Below are positions 41,072 through 49,617 of a DNA stretch of 64,000 nt, piece after piece; within the stretch, counting starts at the first letter, position 1, and each line of letters begins with the position of its first letter. Origin of the DNA: Bog-473 sp963736525 (lineage in GTDB: Bacteria > Actinomycetota > Acidimicrobiia > Acidimicrobiales > RAAP-2). The stretch spans positions 1 to 64,000 of the forward strand of contig CAVTPF010000022.1 in NCBI GenBank assembly GCA_963736525.1, given 5' to 3'. The notes beneath the pieces were generated by a model. That model had not been told where the DNA came from. It did no database searches and saw only the letters and a list, made by a program, of their open reading frames with translations. A program made the position numbers and the translations under genes.

Positions 41072-41641
41072 ATGAGCGTGGACGTCGACCGGGTGCGGGC
41101 CGCCGTGGCCGAGCTGCTGAGCGCCATCGGGGAGGACCCGACCCGTGACGGGCTCGTGGCCACGCCCGACCGCGTGGCCACGATGTACGAGGAGCTCTTC
41201 GCCGGGCTGCACGACGACCCCGCCCGCCACCTGGAGGTGACGTTCGCGGCCGAGCACGACGAGATGGTGATGGTGCGCGACATCCCGTTCGCGTCGCTGT
41301 GCGAGCACCACCTGGTGCCGTTCCTCGGCAAGGCGCACGTCGCCTACATCCCCGCCGAGGACGGGCGCATCACCGGCCTCTCCAAGCTGGCCCGCCTGGT
41401 CGACGGCTACGCCCGCCGCCTGCAGGTCCAAGAGCGCATGACCACCCAGATCGCCGACGCCATCGACGGCGTCCTCTCCCCCCGCGGCGTGCTGGTCGTG
41501 ATTGAGGCCGAGCACCTGTGCATGTCGATGCGGGGCGTCAAGAAGCCGGGCACGGTGACCGTCACCTCCTCGGTGCGCGGGCTCTTCCGCACCGACGTGG
41601 CCACCCGGGCGGAGGCCATGCAGTTCATCCGGGGTCGCTGA
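41072..41641 (+). CDS. folE: GTP cyclohydrolase I
   Basis: 189 residues from ATG 41072. Zinc and active-site motifs are intact: FASLCEHHLVPFLGKAHVAY, LARLVDGYARRLQVQERMT, VEAEHLCMSMRGVKKPG and TSSVRGLF. It converts GTP to dihydroneopterin triphosphate, the first step of folate synthesis. It lies 10 bases after the tilS-hpt fusion and 4 before folP, in one transcription unit. Confidence 0.95.
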   Translation: MSVDVDRVRAAVAELLSAIGEDPTRDGLVATPDRVATMYEELFAGLHDDPARHLEVTFAAEHDEMVMVRDIPFASLCEHHLVPFLGKAHVAYIPAEDGRITGLSKLARLVDGYARRLQVQERMTTQIADAIDGVLSPRGVLVVIEAEHLCMSMRGVKKPGTVTVTSSVRGLFRTDVATRAEAMQFIRGR

Positions 41642-41645
41642 TCCG

Positions 41646-42518
41646 GTGGGGCCGCCCCCCGGTCCCGGGAGGCCCCTCGTGATGGGGGTCCTCAACGTCA
41701 CGCCGGACTCCTTCTCCGACGGCGGGCTCTACGACACCTACGAGCGGGCCGTGGCGCACGGGCTCCAGATGCTGGACGAGGGCGCCGACGTGGTCGACGT
41801 GGGGGGCGAGTCGTCGCGGCCGGGGGCCCGGCCGGTCCCCACCGAGGTCGAGCTGGCGCGGGTCGTCCCCGTCGTCGAGGCGCTGGCCGCGGCCGTCGCG
41901 GCGGGCTTGGCCCAAGCGGGAGCCGGGGCGGGCCGGCGCGCCAGGGTGTCGGTGGACACGGTCAAGCCCGAGGTGGCCACGGCCGCGGTTGCGGCAGGAG
42001 CGAGCCTGGTCAACGACATCTCCGCCACCCTGTGGGAGGTGGCCGCAGCGACGGGGGCAGGCTGGGTGGCGATGCACATGCGGGGGGTGCCGCGCACCAT
42101 GCAGGAGGACCCCCGCTATGCGGACGTCGTGGCCGAGGTGCGCTCCTTCGTCCTGGAGCGCGCCCTCGCCGCGCTCGAGGCAGGCGTGGCGGAGGTCTGG
42201 GTCGACCCCGGGATCGGCTTCGGCAAGACGACCGCCCACAACCTGTCGCTCCTGCGCCACCTGCCCGAGCTCGTCGCGGGCGCGGCCGAGGCCGGCTGCA
42301 GCGGCGTCGTGGTGGGCACGAGCCGCAAGCGCTTCCTCGGCCGGCTGGCCGCCGGGGCACCGGGGCGGGCGCGGGGCGAGGTGGCACCGGTGGCGGAGAG
42401 GCTGGAGGGGTCTCTGGCCACGGCGGCGGCGGCCATGGTGGCGGGGGCGGGCATGGTGCGGGTCCACGACGTGGCGGCCACGGTGCAGGTGGCGCGGCTG
42501 TATGGTCCTGCCGCATGA
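41646..42518 (+). CDS. folP: Dihydropteroate synthase
   Basis: 290 residues from GTG 41646. Motifs: VMGVLNVTPDSFSDGG, DVVDVGGESSRPGA, VSVDTVKPEVA, NDISATLW, HMRGVPRTMQ, WVDPGIGFGKT, VVVGTSRKRFLG and VRVHDVA. It condenses p-aminobenzoate with dihydropterin pyrophosphate and is the sulfonamide target. Its end overlaps the next gene (ATGA). Confidence 0.95.
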   Translation: MGPPPGPGRPLVMGVLNVTPDSFSDGGLYDTYERAVAHGLQMLDEGADVVDVGGESSRPGARPVPTEVELARVVPVVEALAAAVAAGLAQAGAGAGRRARVSVDTVKPEVATAAVAAGASLVNDISATLWEVAAATGAGWVAMHMRGVPRTMQEDPRYADVVAEVRSFVLERALAALEAGVAEVWVDPGIGFGKTTAHNLSLLRHLPELVAGAAEAGCSGVVVGTSRKRFLGRLAAGAPGRARGEVAPVAERLEGSLATAAAAMVAGAGMVRVHDVAATVQVARLYGPAA

Positions 42519-43030
42519 AGGGCAAGTGGGCGGCCGGCATCCCGCCCCGCAATCTGACCTGGGTCATAAAGGACCGCCTGGCCATCAGCGAGCGGCCGGG
42601 TGGCTTCTCCGTCAACCACCGCCGGGTGCGCCGCCAGGAGGAGATCATCTGGCTGCGCGTCCAGGGGTTCGGCCGCGTCATCTCGCTGCTGCCCTCGCCG
42701 CACAACCTGGCGGCCTACGAGGAGGAGGGGCTGGCCTGGGCGCACTACCCCCTGGAACGCACGGGTGACCCGCGCCCGGTTCTCACCGCCTGCTACCGGG
42801 ATATCGACGACTCGCTGGCCGCCGGCCTGCGCATCCTTGTGCACCAGGACGAGCTGGGCGACCGGGTGATGGGGGTCGTCGCCGGGTACCTGGTGTGGTC
42901 GGAGCGCATCGGGAACCTCCCGCAGGCGGTGGCGCTGGTCGAACACGTGTGCGGGCACGCCATGGGCGAGCCCGGCCGTGAATTGCTGGCGGAACTCGAG
43001 GGGATGCCCGGTCGCGGCGACACGACGTGA
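42515..43030 (+). CDS. Phosphatase-fold protein lacking the catalytic Cys (folate operon)
   Basis: 171 residues from ATG 42515, overlapping folP and folB by 4 bases each. The order of strands and helices (IKDRLAISERPG near the start, FGRVISLLPSPHNLAAYEEE, LAWAHYPLER, then RILVHQDELGDRVMGVVAGYLVW) looks like a dual-specificity phosphatase in which the H-C-x5-R loop reads HQDELGDR: the nucleophilic Cys is replaced by Gln while the Arg remains. It may bind a phosphorylated pterin rather than cleave it. The missing dephosphorylation of dihydroneopterin triphosphate in this pathway makes its position intriguing. The fold call is by eye. Confidence 0.5.
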   Translation: MKGKWAAGIPPRNLTWVIKDRLAISERPGGFSVNHRRVRRQEEIIWLRVQGFGRVISLLPSPHNLAAYEEEGLAWAHYPLERTGDPRPVLTACYRDIDDSLAAGLRILVHQDELGDRVMGVVAGYLVWSERIGNLPQAVALVEHVCGHAMGEPGRELLAELEGMPGRGDTT

Positions 43031-43389
43031 CCGACCGGATAGAGATCCGGGAGCTGCGCGTGATGGGGGTGCACGGTGCCCTGCCCGAGGAGCAGGGCCG
43101 GGCGCAACCCTTCTCCCTCGACATCGTGGCCTGGCTCGACATGGAGGCCGCCCAGCAGAGCGACGACCCGGCCGACACCGTCGACTACGGCACCCTCGCC
43201 CGGGCGGCGGCCGACGTCGTGGGAGGGCGCTCCTACCGGCTGCTCGAGGCGCTCGCCGGCCGATTGGCCAGCGCGCTGCTCATTGTGGACCCCCGCCTCG
43301 AGGCGGTCGAGGTGACGGTGCGCAAGCTCCGTCCCCCACTCGACCTCGATGTGGGCTCCACGGGGGTGCGGGTGCGCCGGGCCCGCTGA
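43027..43389 (+). CDS. folB: Dihydroneopterin aldolase
   Basis: 120 residues. Family features: ELRVMGVHGALPEEQGRAQP (with the catalytic-site Gly-Val-His-Gly), FSLDIVAWLDM, DTVDYGTLARAA and VTVRKLRPPLDLDVG (catalytic Lys). It cleaves 7,8-dihydroneopterin to hydroxymethyl-dihydropterin. It overlaps the preceding gene by 4 bases and folK by 3. Confidence 0.93.
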   Translation: MTDRIEIRELRVMGVHGALPEEQGRAQPFSLDIVAWLDMEAAQQSDDPADTVDYGTLARAAADVVGGRSYRLLEALAGRLASALLIVDPRLEAVEVTVRKLRPPLDLDVGSTGVRVRRAR

Positions 43390-43880
43390 TGGCCCGATCA
43401 CCACAACCGCCGCCGCCCCCGTGGCGCGCCTTCGTCGGGCTGGGCTCGAACCTCGGGGACCGGCGGGCCTTGCTGCGCGCCGCCGTCGAGCACCTGCGGT
43501 CCCGGGGCGACGTCGTGGGGGTGTCCCCGCTCTACGAGACCGAGCCGGTGGGGGGCCCCGACGGCCAAGGCCGGTTCCTCAACGTGGTGGTCGAGCTGGC
43601 CACGACCGATACCCCGCGTCTCCTCCTCGAGCGCTGCCGGGCCCTCGAGGAGGAGGCCGGGCGGGTGCGTACCGTGCGCTGGGGCCCGCGCACGCTCGAC
43701 GCCGACGTCCTCCTGGTCGACGGGTGGGAGGTGGACGAGGCGGACCTCACCGTCCCGCACCCCCGGCTGTGGGAGCGGAGGTTCGTGGTGCAGCCCCTGT
43801 CCGACCTGGCGCCGGACCTCGTCACGTCCGAGCAGGTCAGGGCCTCTGGTGGGGACGTCGCCCGTGTGGGTAATCTGTAG
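43389..43880 (+). CDS. folK: 2-amino-4-hydroxy-6-hydroxymethyldihydropteridine pyrophosphokinase
   Basis: 163 residues from ATG 43389. Motifs: AFVGLGSNLGDRRALL, VSPLYETEPVGG, RFLNVVVEL and the ATP/Mg site RWGPRTLDADVLLVDG, then LTVPHPRLWERRFVVQPL. It pyrophosphorylates hydroxymethyldihydropterin for FolP. It is the last folate gene of the block; 67 bases separate it from the DUF2520 gene. Confidence 0.94.
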   Translation: MARSPQPPPPPWRAFVGLGSNLGDRRALLRAAVEHLRSRGDVVGVSPLYETEPVGGPDGQGRFLNVVVELATTDTPRLLLERCRALEEEAGRVRTVRWGPRTLDADVLLVDGWEVDEADLTVPHPRLWERRFVVQPLSDLAPDLVTSEQVRASGGDVARVGNL

Positions 43881-43947
43881 GCGACATTTCTGAGATCGCT
43901 GTAGGCGAACGGCACCCGAGAGGGGCTGGAACGCCGAAGGAGGTCAG

Positions 43948-44715
43948 ATGCACTCCATCCGGATCATCGGTCCCGGTCGGGCCGGCACGTCCCTCGCCGC
44001 CGCGCTGTCGGCTCGGGGCTGGCACTTCGCCGGGTTCTGCGGCCGCCACGACGACGTCTCCGACGCGGCGCGCGCCGTGGACGTGCTCGTCATCGCCACG
44101 CCCGACGACGCCGTCGCCGAGGTGGCGGCCGCCGTCGTCCCGGCGGCGGGCACGACGGTCGTGCACCTCTCGGGCTCGCTCGGGCTCGACGCGCTGGCAC
44201 CGCACCCCAGCCGGGCGGCGGTGCACCCGCTCGTGCCCCTGCCCAACGGCGAGGTCGGTGCGGCCCGCCTGGCCTCGGGCGTCACCTTCGCGGTGGCCGG
44301 CGCGCCGGCGGCGCGCGAGATCGTCGAGTGCCTCGGCGGTCGCGTCGTCGAGGTGGCCGACGCCGACCGCGCCGCGTACCACGCGGCCGCCTGCATCGCG
44401 GCGAACCACGTCGTCGCCCTGCTCGGGCAGGTCGAACGGGTCGCCGGCTCCATCGGGCTGGACCTCGAGTCCTTCCTGCCGCTGGCCCGGGCCGCGGTCG
44501 ACGACGTCGACGCCCTCGGCGCCCACGCCGCGCTGACCGGTCCCGCCCGTCGCGGCGACTGGGCGACGCTCAGCCGCCACCTCGACGCGCTGCCCGAGGC
44601 GGAGCGGCCGGGCTACCAGGCGGGGGCCGCCCTGGCCACCCGGTTGGCCCGGTCGTCGGTGGCCGATCCCCCCGTTCCCGCGGCCCCCGAGCCGGCCATG
44701 CCGGCGGCGGTGTAG
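43948..44715 (+). CDS. Rossmann-fold/DUF2520 dehydrogenase, candidate ketopantoate reductase (PanG-like)
   Basis: 255 residues, with AAGGAGG before the ATG. The N-terminal NAD(P)-binding fold (IRIIGPGRAGTSLAAAL) is followed by VVHLSGSLGLDAL, AVHPLVPLP and a helical DUF2520 domain (AAYHAAACIAANHVVALLGQ, LTGPARRGDWATLSRHLDAL). Francisella PanG, a ketopantoate reductase unrelated to PanE, belongs to this type. The gene directly precedes panC and panD here, so the missing ketopantoate-to-pantoate step is the natural guess. Not proven. Confidence 0.7.
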   Translation: MHSIRIIGPGRAGTSLAAALSARGWHFAGFCGRHDDVSDAARAVDVLVIATPDDAVAEVAAAVVPAAGTTVVHLSGSLGLDALAPHPSRAAVHPLVPLPNGEVGAARLASGVTFAVAGAPAAREIVECLGGRVVEVADADRAAYHAAACIAANHVVALLGQVERVAGSIGLDLESFLPLARAAVDDVDALGAHAALTGPARRGDWATLSRHLDALPEAERPGYQAGAALATRLARSSVADPPVPAAPEPAMPAAV

Positions 44716-44733
44716 GGAAGGCCGGGCGCGGCG

Positions 44734-45651
44734 ATGGAGGTCGTGGAGACCGTGACTCGCTGCCGTGCGCTGCTCTGCGCAGCGCGCACGGCCGGGCGGG
44801 TGGTCGGGCTGGTGCCCACCATGGGTGCCCTGCACGACGGGCACCGCTCGCTACTGGCCCGGGCCCGCGCCGAGTGCGACGTCGTCGTGGTGAGCATCTT
44901 CGTGAACCCGCTGCAGTTCGGTGACCCCGAGGACATCGCGCACTACCCGCGCACGCTCGAACGGGACCTGCTGGTGTGCGCGGAGGCCGGTGCGGACATC
45001 GTCTTCGTGCCGGCCGTGTCCGAGATGTACCCGTCGTGGCCGGCGCCGCCGTCGGCCACCGTGCGCGTGTGCGGGATCGGCGACCACTGGGAGGGCGCGT
45101 CGCGTCCCGGCCACTTCGACGGCGTCGCCACGGTCGTCGCCAAGCTGTTCTCGCTCGCGGGCGAGTGCCGGGCCTACTTCGGCCTGAAGGACTTCCAGCA
45201 GCTGGCGGTCGTGCGGCGCATGGCACTCGACCTGTCGCTGCCGGTCGAGATCGTGGGGTGCCCCATCGTGCGCGAGGCGGACGGGCTGGCGCTCTCGAGC
45301 CGCAACGTGAGGCTGGCGCCGGCCGAGAGGCAGGCGGCGACCGTGCTGTCTCGTGCCCTCGCCGCCGGCCGGGCCGCGGTCGCCGCGGGCGAGCGCTCCG
45401 GCGCGGTCGTGGGGCGGGCCATGGAGACGGTGGTGGCGACGGAGCCGCTGGCGCGGCTCGACTACGCCGTCGCCATGTCCGCCGACACGCTGGATGCGGT
45501 CGACGTGATCGACGACCCTGCCGGGGTGCGCCTCCTCGTCGCGGCGCAGGTGGGCCCGGTCCGGCTCATCGACAATGCCGCCGCGCTCGCTGACCTTCCT
45601 GCAGTGCCCGACGTGGCCGCCGAGGCCCGCCAACTCGAAAGGATCGGGTGA
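44734..45651 (+). CDS. panC: Pantothenate synthetase (pantoate-beta-alanine ligase)
   Basis: 305 residues from ATG 44734. Motifs: GLVPTMGALHDGHRSLL (HIGH-like), SIFVNPLQFGDPEDIAHYPR, FDGVATVVAKLF, YFGLKDFQQLAVVRRM, VGCPIVREADGLALSSRN. The usual Glu in FG-E-KD reads Leu here. It forms pantothenate from pantoate, beta-alanine and ATP. It is followed 4 bases on by panD. Confidence 0.94.
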   Translation: MEVVETVTRCRALLCAARTAGRVVGLVPTMGALHDGHRSLLARARAECDVVVVSIFVNPLQFGDPEDIAHYPRTLERDLLVCAEAGADIVFVPAVSEMYPSWPAPPSATVRVCGIGDHWEGASRPGHFDGVATVVAKLFSLAGECRAYFGLKDFQQLAVVRRMALDLSLPVEIVGCPIVREADGLALSSRNVRLAPAERQAATVLSRALAAGRAAVAAGERSGAVVGRAMETVVATEPLARLDYAVAMSADTLDAVDVIDDPAGVRLLVAAQVGPVRLIDNAAALADLPAVPDVAAEARQLERIG

Positions 45652-45655
45652 GCCG

Positions 45656-46048
45656 ATGCGCCGCCGCATGATGAAGTCCAAGATCCACCGCGCCACGGTG
45701 ACCGATGCGAACCTGCACTACGTGGGCTCGGTGTCCATCGACACCGAGCTGATGGCGCTGGCCGACGTCCTCCCCTACGAGCAGGTCGCGGTGCTCGACA
45801 TCGACAACGGCGCCCGCTTCGAGACCTACGCGATTGAGGGCGAGCGCGGGCAGATCTGCCTGAACGGCGCGGCGGCGCGGCTGGTGGCGCCCGGCGACAA
45901 GGTGATCATCATCACCTACGCCGACTACGAGCGCGAGGAGCTCGACACGTACGTGCCGCGCGTCGTGCACGTGGACGGGCGCAACCGGGTGATCGACGAG
46001 ACGTCGGCCCGTCTCGATGCCGAGCTCACGCTGAACGAACGGGCGTGA
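45656..46048 (+). CDS. panD: Aspartate 1-decarboxylase (pyruvoyl enzyme precursor)
   Basis: 130 residues. SKIHRATVTDANLHYVGSVS contains the Gly-Ser self-cleavage site that creates the pyruvoyl cofactor; VLDIDNGARFETYAIEGERG and LNGAAARLVAPGDKVIIITY follow. It makes beta-alanine from aspartate for PanC. ATG 45656 gives MRRRMMKSK; ATG 45668 or 45671 would also serve. It overlaps nadB by 4 bases. Confidence 0.94.
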   Translation: MRRRMMKSKIHRATVTDANLHYVGSVSIDTELMALADVLPYEQVAVLDIDNGARFETYAIEGERGQICLNGAAARLVAPGDKVIIITYADYEREELDTYVPRVVHVDGRNRVIDETSARLDAELTLNERA

Positions 46049-47826
46049 CCGCCAGGGCTCGGCCGGGACCCTTCGACGTCCTGGTGCTGGGCAGCGGGGT
46101 GGCCGGGCTGTCGGTCGCGGTCAGATTGGCCGGCCCGGGGGCGCCGGGGTCGCCGCCCCTGTCGCTGGGGGTGCTGACCAAGGGCGCCCTGTCCCAGTCG
46201 GCCACCCGCTGGGCCCAGGGCGGGGTGGCCGCGGTGCTCGGGAGTGACGAGGACTCGACCGACCTCCATCTGGCCGACACGCTGGCTGCGGGGGCCGGCC
46301 TCTGCGACGAGGAGGCCGTGCGCATCCTGGTCGACGAGGGACCCGGACGCGTGCACGAGCTCATCGCGCTCGGGGTCGAATTCGACCGTGAGGCCACGGG
46401 GCTGCTCGCCCTGGCCCGCGAGGGTGGACATTCGAGGCCGCGGGTCGTCCACGCCGGCGGCGCCGCCACCGGTGCCGAGGTGGAGCGGGCGCTGGTGGAC
46501 GCGACCTACCGATCGGCCAGCGCGGTGCTCGAGCGCTGGTTCGCGCTCGACCTGGTCGTCGAGGGCGGCCGCTGCGTCGGCGTGACGGCGCTGCCGCCCG
46601 GGGGCGGCGACCCGGTCGAGGTGCGGGCCGGGCACGTGGTGCTGGCCACCGGCGGGGCCGGGCAGCTCTTCGCGGTCACGACCAACCCCCCCGAGTCCAC
46701 GGGCGACGGCGTGGCCATGGCGCTGCGGGCTCGTGTGCCGACGGCCGACGTGGAGTTCGTCCAGTTCCACCCCACCGCGCTGCACCACCCCGCCATGCCC
46801 CGCCCCCTGCTCTCCGAGGCGCTCCGGGGACACGGCGCCCTGTTGCGCGACCAGGAGGGCGAGCGCTTCGTCGACGAGCTGGCCCCCCGCGACGTGGTGA
46901 GCCGGGCCATGGCGGCCCGCATGGCCGAGCAGGGCGTCGACCATCTCTGGCTCGACGCCACGGGGCTGGAACGCTTCGCCATGCGGTTCCCGACCATTGC
47001 CGCCTCGCTGTCCTCCATCGGGCTCGACCCCGAGCGCGAATGGCTCCCCATCGCCCCGGCCGCGCACCACCTCTCCGGCGGCGTGGTCACCGACCTGTGG
47101 GGGGCCACGGCGCTGCCGGGGCTGTGGGCGGTGGGCGAGGTGGCCTGCACCGGCGTGCACGGGGCCAACCGCCTCGCCTCCAACTCGTTGCTCGAGGGGA
47201 TGGTCTTCGGTACCCGCCTGGCCGAGCGCATCGGGGAGGGCATCGACGGGCCCGAGCCGACGGGCGCGCTGCGCGCCGTGCTGGGCCACGAGCCGATCGA
47301 CGGGATCGGGTGCACGACCGTGGAGCGGTGGGGGACGCCGGTGCGTCCGGGGGCGGACCCGCTGCCGGGCTTCGACGTCACCAAGCGGCGTGACACGCTG
47401 CAGCGGGCGATGACGCGTGGCGCCGGCGTCGTGCGCAGCGCGGCATCGCTGGACGCCGCCCGCGCCGTCGTCGACGACACGGCGGCAGCGCTGAGCGAGG
47501 CGGCGGTGTCCGTCGGAACCGGCGAGCTGGCGAACCTGCTGCAGCTGGCCGACGCGTTGCTGCTCTCGTCGCTGGCCCGCACCGAGAGCCGCGGCGCCCA
47601 CGCCCGCACCGAGTATCCCGACACCGACCCGGCGTGGCGGCGGCGACTGGTCCACGGGCGCCCGCTCCCGGTGCGCGACGGGAGGGCAGTTCGGGCGGGG
47701 ACGGCAGTGCGGGAGGGGACGGCAGTGCGGGCGGGGACGGCAGTGCGGGCGGGGACGGCAGTGCGGGCGGGGACGGCAGTGCGGGCGGGGACGGCAGTGC
47801 AGGACGGGACGGAGGATCGACCGTGA
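46045..47826 (+). CDS. nadB: L-aspartate oxidase with a repetitive C-terminal tail
   Basis: 593 residues. FAD site DVLVLGSGVAGLSVAVRLA; succinate-dehydrogenase-like elements TRWAQGGVAAVLG, HAGGAATGAEVERAL, FVQFHPTALHHP, LSEALRGHGALLRD, AHHLSGGVVTDLWG, VGEVACTGVHGANRLASNSL. It oxidises aspartate to iminoaspartate in NAD synthesis. The last 45 or so residues are a hexapeptide repeat (AVRAGT) encoded by an 18-bp tandem repeat that runs into the nadC start; no such tail is known for the family. No nadA gene is in the window. Confidence 0.93.
   Translation: MTARARPGPFDVLVLGSGVAGLSVAVRLAGPGAPGSPPLSLGVLTKGALSQSATRWAQGGVAAVLGSDEDSTDLHLADTLAAGAGLCDEEAVRILVDEGPGRVHELIALGVEFDREATGLLALAREGGHSRPRVVHAGGAATGAEVERALVDATYRSASAVLERWFALDLVVEGGRCVGVTALPPGGGDPVEVRAGHVVLATGGAGQLFAVTTNPPESTGDGVAMALRARVPTADVEFVQFHPTALHHPAMPRPLLSEALRGHGALLRDQEGERFVDELAPRDVVSRAMAARMAEQGVDHLWLDATGLERFAMRFPTIAASLSSIGLDPEREWLPIAPAAHHLSGGVVTDLWGATALPGLWAVGEVACTGVHGANRLASNSLLEGMVFGTRLAERIGEGIDGPEPTGALRAVLGHEPIDGIGCTTVERWGTPVRPGADPLPGFDVTKRRDTLQRAMTRGAGVVRSAASLDAARAVVDDTAAALSEAAVSVGTGELANLLQLADALLLSSLARTESRGAHARTEYPDTDPAWRRRLVHGRPLPVRDGRAVRAGTAVREGTAVRAGTAVRAGTAVRAGTAVRAGTAVQDGTEDRP
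47685..47806 (+). repeat. 18-bp tandem repeat at the nadB-nadC junction
   Basis: About seven head-to-tail copies of an 18-base unit (GGGACGGCAGTGCGGGCG), with small changes at both ends. In the nadB frame it codes for AVRAGT repeats. The unit length keeps the frame whatever the copy number, so length variation would be tolerated. Confidence 0.9.
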
Positions 47827-48737
47827 GCGGGGCCGACGACGAGGCGGGGGCATACGCCCGGGCGGTCGCCGAGGCCGTCGACCGCGCGCTGGCGGAGGAC
47901 CTCGGCCCCGACGGCGACCTGACCGCGGCGCTCGTCCCCGCGGGTGCCACGGCCTACTTCGCGCTGCGCGCCCGCCACAACGGCGTCCTGGCCGGTCGCG
48001 ACTGCGCGACCGAAACCTTCCGGCGCATCGATCCGCAGCTGGAGCTCGTCTGGCACGCGGTGGACGGCACCGAGCTCTCCTCCGGCGACACCGTCATGGA
48101 GGTCACGGGCGCGCTGCGGCCCATCCTCACCGCCGAGCGCACGGCCCTCAACTTCCTCGGCCATCTCTCGGGGATCGCAACGCTGACCGCGCAGTTCGTC
48201 GCGGCGGCGCACGAGGTCAACCCGTCCGTACAGGTGCTCGACACGCGCAAGACCTCGCCGGGACTGCGCCTCTTGGAGAAGGCCGCGGTGCGCGCCGGCG
48301 GCGGCACCAGCCACCGGGCGGGGCTCTCCGACGCGGTGCTCGTCAAGGACAACCACTTGGCCGGGACGAGCATCACGGAGGCGGTGCGGCGGGCCCGGGA
48401 GCTCTGGCCGGGGCGGATGGTCGAGATCGAATGCGACGCCCTCGACCAGGTGGCCGAGGCGGCCCGGGCCGGTGCCGACGCCGTGCTGCTCGACAACATG
48501 GACCCGGGGACCGTCGTCGAGGCGATCGCCGTGGCGCAGGTCGACGCGCGGGGCCCGATCCTGACCGAGGTCTCGGGTGGGGTGACCCTCGCCACCATCG
48601 GGGCGTACGCCGCCGCGGGCCCCGACCGCATCTCGGTGGGGGCACTGACCCACTCGGCCGCGGCACTCGACCTCGGCCTGGACCTCATCTGGGCCGAGGC
48701 GGGGGACACCGGCACCACCGCCGGAAGAGGTGCGTGA
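47823..48737 (+). CDS. nadC: Nicotinate-nucleotide pyrophosphorylase (carboxylating)
   Basis: 304 residues from GTG 47823, overlapping the nadB stop (GTGA). Motifs: ALAEDLGPDGDLTAALV, TAERTALNFLGHLSGIATLT, VLDTRKTSPGLRLLEK, AGGGTSHRAGLSDAVLVKDN, DAVLLDNMDP and EVSGGVTLATI. It makes nicotinate mononucleotide from quinolinate and PRPP. The reading frame opposite and upstream of 47823 is repeat-derived and not part of it. Confidence 0.93.
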   Translation: MSGADDEAGAYARAVAEAVDRALAEDLGPDGDLTAALVPAGATAYFALRARHNGVLAGRDCATETFRRIDPQLELVWHAVDGTELSSGDTVMEVTGALRPILTAERTALNFLGHLSGIATLTAQFVAAAHEVNPSVQVLDTRKTSPGLRLLEKAAVRAGGGTSHRAGLSDAVLVKDNHLAGTSITEAVRRARELWPGRMVEIECDALDQVAEAARAGADAVLLDNMDPGTVVEAIAVAQVDARGPILTEVSGGVTLATIGAYAAAGPDRISVGALTHSAAALDLGLDLIWAEAGDTGTTAGRGA

Positions 48738-48740
48738 GGC

Positions 48741-49592
48741 GTGCTGCTGGTCATTGACGTCGGCAATACCGAGACGGTGATCGGCCTCTACACGCGCGAC
48801 GACACCGAGACCGTCCCCGTCGTCGAGGAGGGCGTCGGTGCGGGCATCGGCACGGAGCACGACCCCACCGCGCCACGCGACCTGACGCACCACTGGCGGC
48901 TCTCGACGGTCCCCACCCGCACCCCCGACGAGCACGCCGTGCTCCTCACCCAGCTGCTCGATCTCGAGGGCCTCGACATCGGGACGTCGGTGTCGGGCAT
49001 CGCCGTCAGCTCCTCGGTGCCTCACGTGACCACCGAGCTGCGCCAGATGGCCAGCCGGTGGTTCTCCGACGTGCCCTGCGTCGTGCTCGGGCCGGGCACC
49101 AAGAGCGGCATGCCGATCCTCTACGACAATCCCAAAGAGGTTGGTGCCGACCGCATTGCCGACGCCGTGGGTGCCTACGACCTCTACGGCGGTCCCTGCA
49201 TCGTGGTCGACATGGGCACCGCGACGACGGTCGAGGCCATCAGCGCGAAGGGGGAGTACCTCGGCGGGGCCATCACGCCAGGCGTGGCCATCAGTCTCGA
49301 CGCCCTCTACCAGCAGGCGGCCGCGCTGCGGCGGGTGGAGCTGGTCGAGCCGCGCAGCGTCATCGGCCGCTCCACGGTGGAGTCGATTGAGGCCGGGACC
49401 CTCTACGGGTTCGCCGGGCTGGTCGACGCGCTGGCCCGGCGCTTCATGGAGGAGCTCGGCCCCTCCACCGTCGTGGCCACTGGCGGGTTCAGTTCGCTGA
49501 TCGCCCCGTATTCGGACACCATTGAGCATGTGGAACCCTGGCTGACCCTGCACGGCCTGCGCATCGTCTACGAGCGCAACGTGAACTCGTGA
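48741..49592 (+). CDS. coaX: Type III pantothenate kinase
   Basis: 283 residues from GTG 48741, 3 bases after nadC. Motifs: MLLVIDVGNTETVIGLY, GISSSVPH-like VSSSVPHVTTEL, EVGADRIADAVGAYDLY, IVVDMGTATTVEAIS and GGAITPGVAISLDALYQ. A run of about 25 residues after the first strand (TVPVVEEGVGAGIGTEHDP) is longer than usual. It phosphorylates pantothenate, the first CoA step, logically next to panCD. Confidence 0.92.
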   Translation: MLLVIDVGNTETVIGLYTRDDTETVPVVEEGVGAGIGTEHDPTAPRDLTHHWRLSTVPTRTPDEHAVLLTQLLDLEGLDIGTSVSGIAVSSSVPHVTTELRQMASRWFSDVPCVVLGPGTKSGMPILYDNPKEVGADRIADAVGAYDLYGGPCIVVDMGTATTVEAISAKGEYLGGAITPGVAISLDALYQQAAALRRVELVEPRSVIGRSTVESIEAGTLYGFAGLVDALARRFMEELGPSTVVATGGFSSLIAPYSDTIEHVEPWLTLHGLRIVYERNVNS

Positions 49593-49617
49593 GCGACGTC
49601 GTGCGCGACGACAAGTC

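Noticed and set aside
45925..47853. 642-codon minus-strand frame with HCRPRP repeats
   Set aside because: It is the antisense translation of the 18-bp nadB repeat and of nadB itself.
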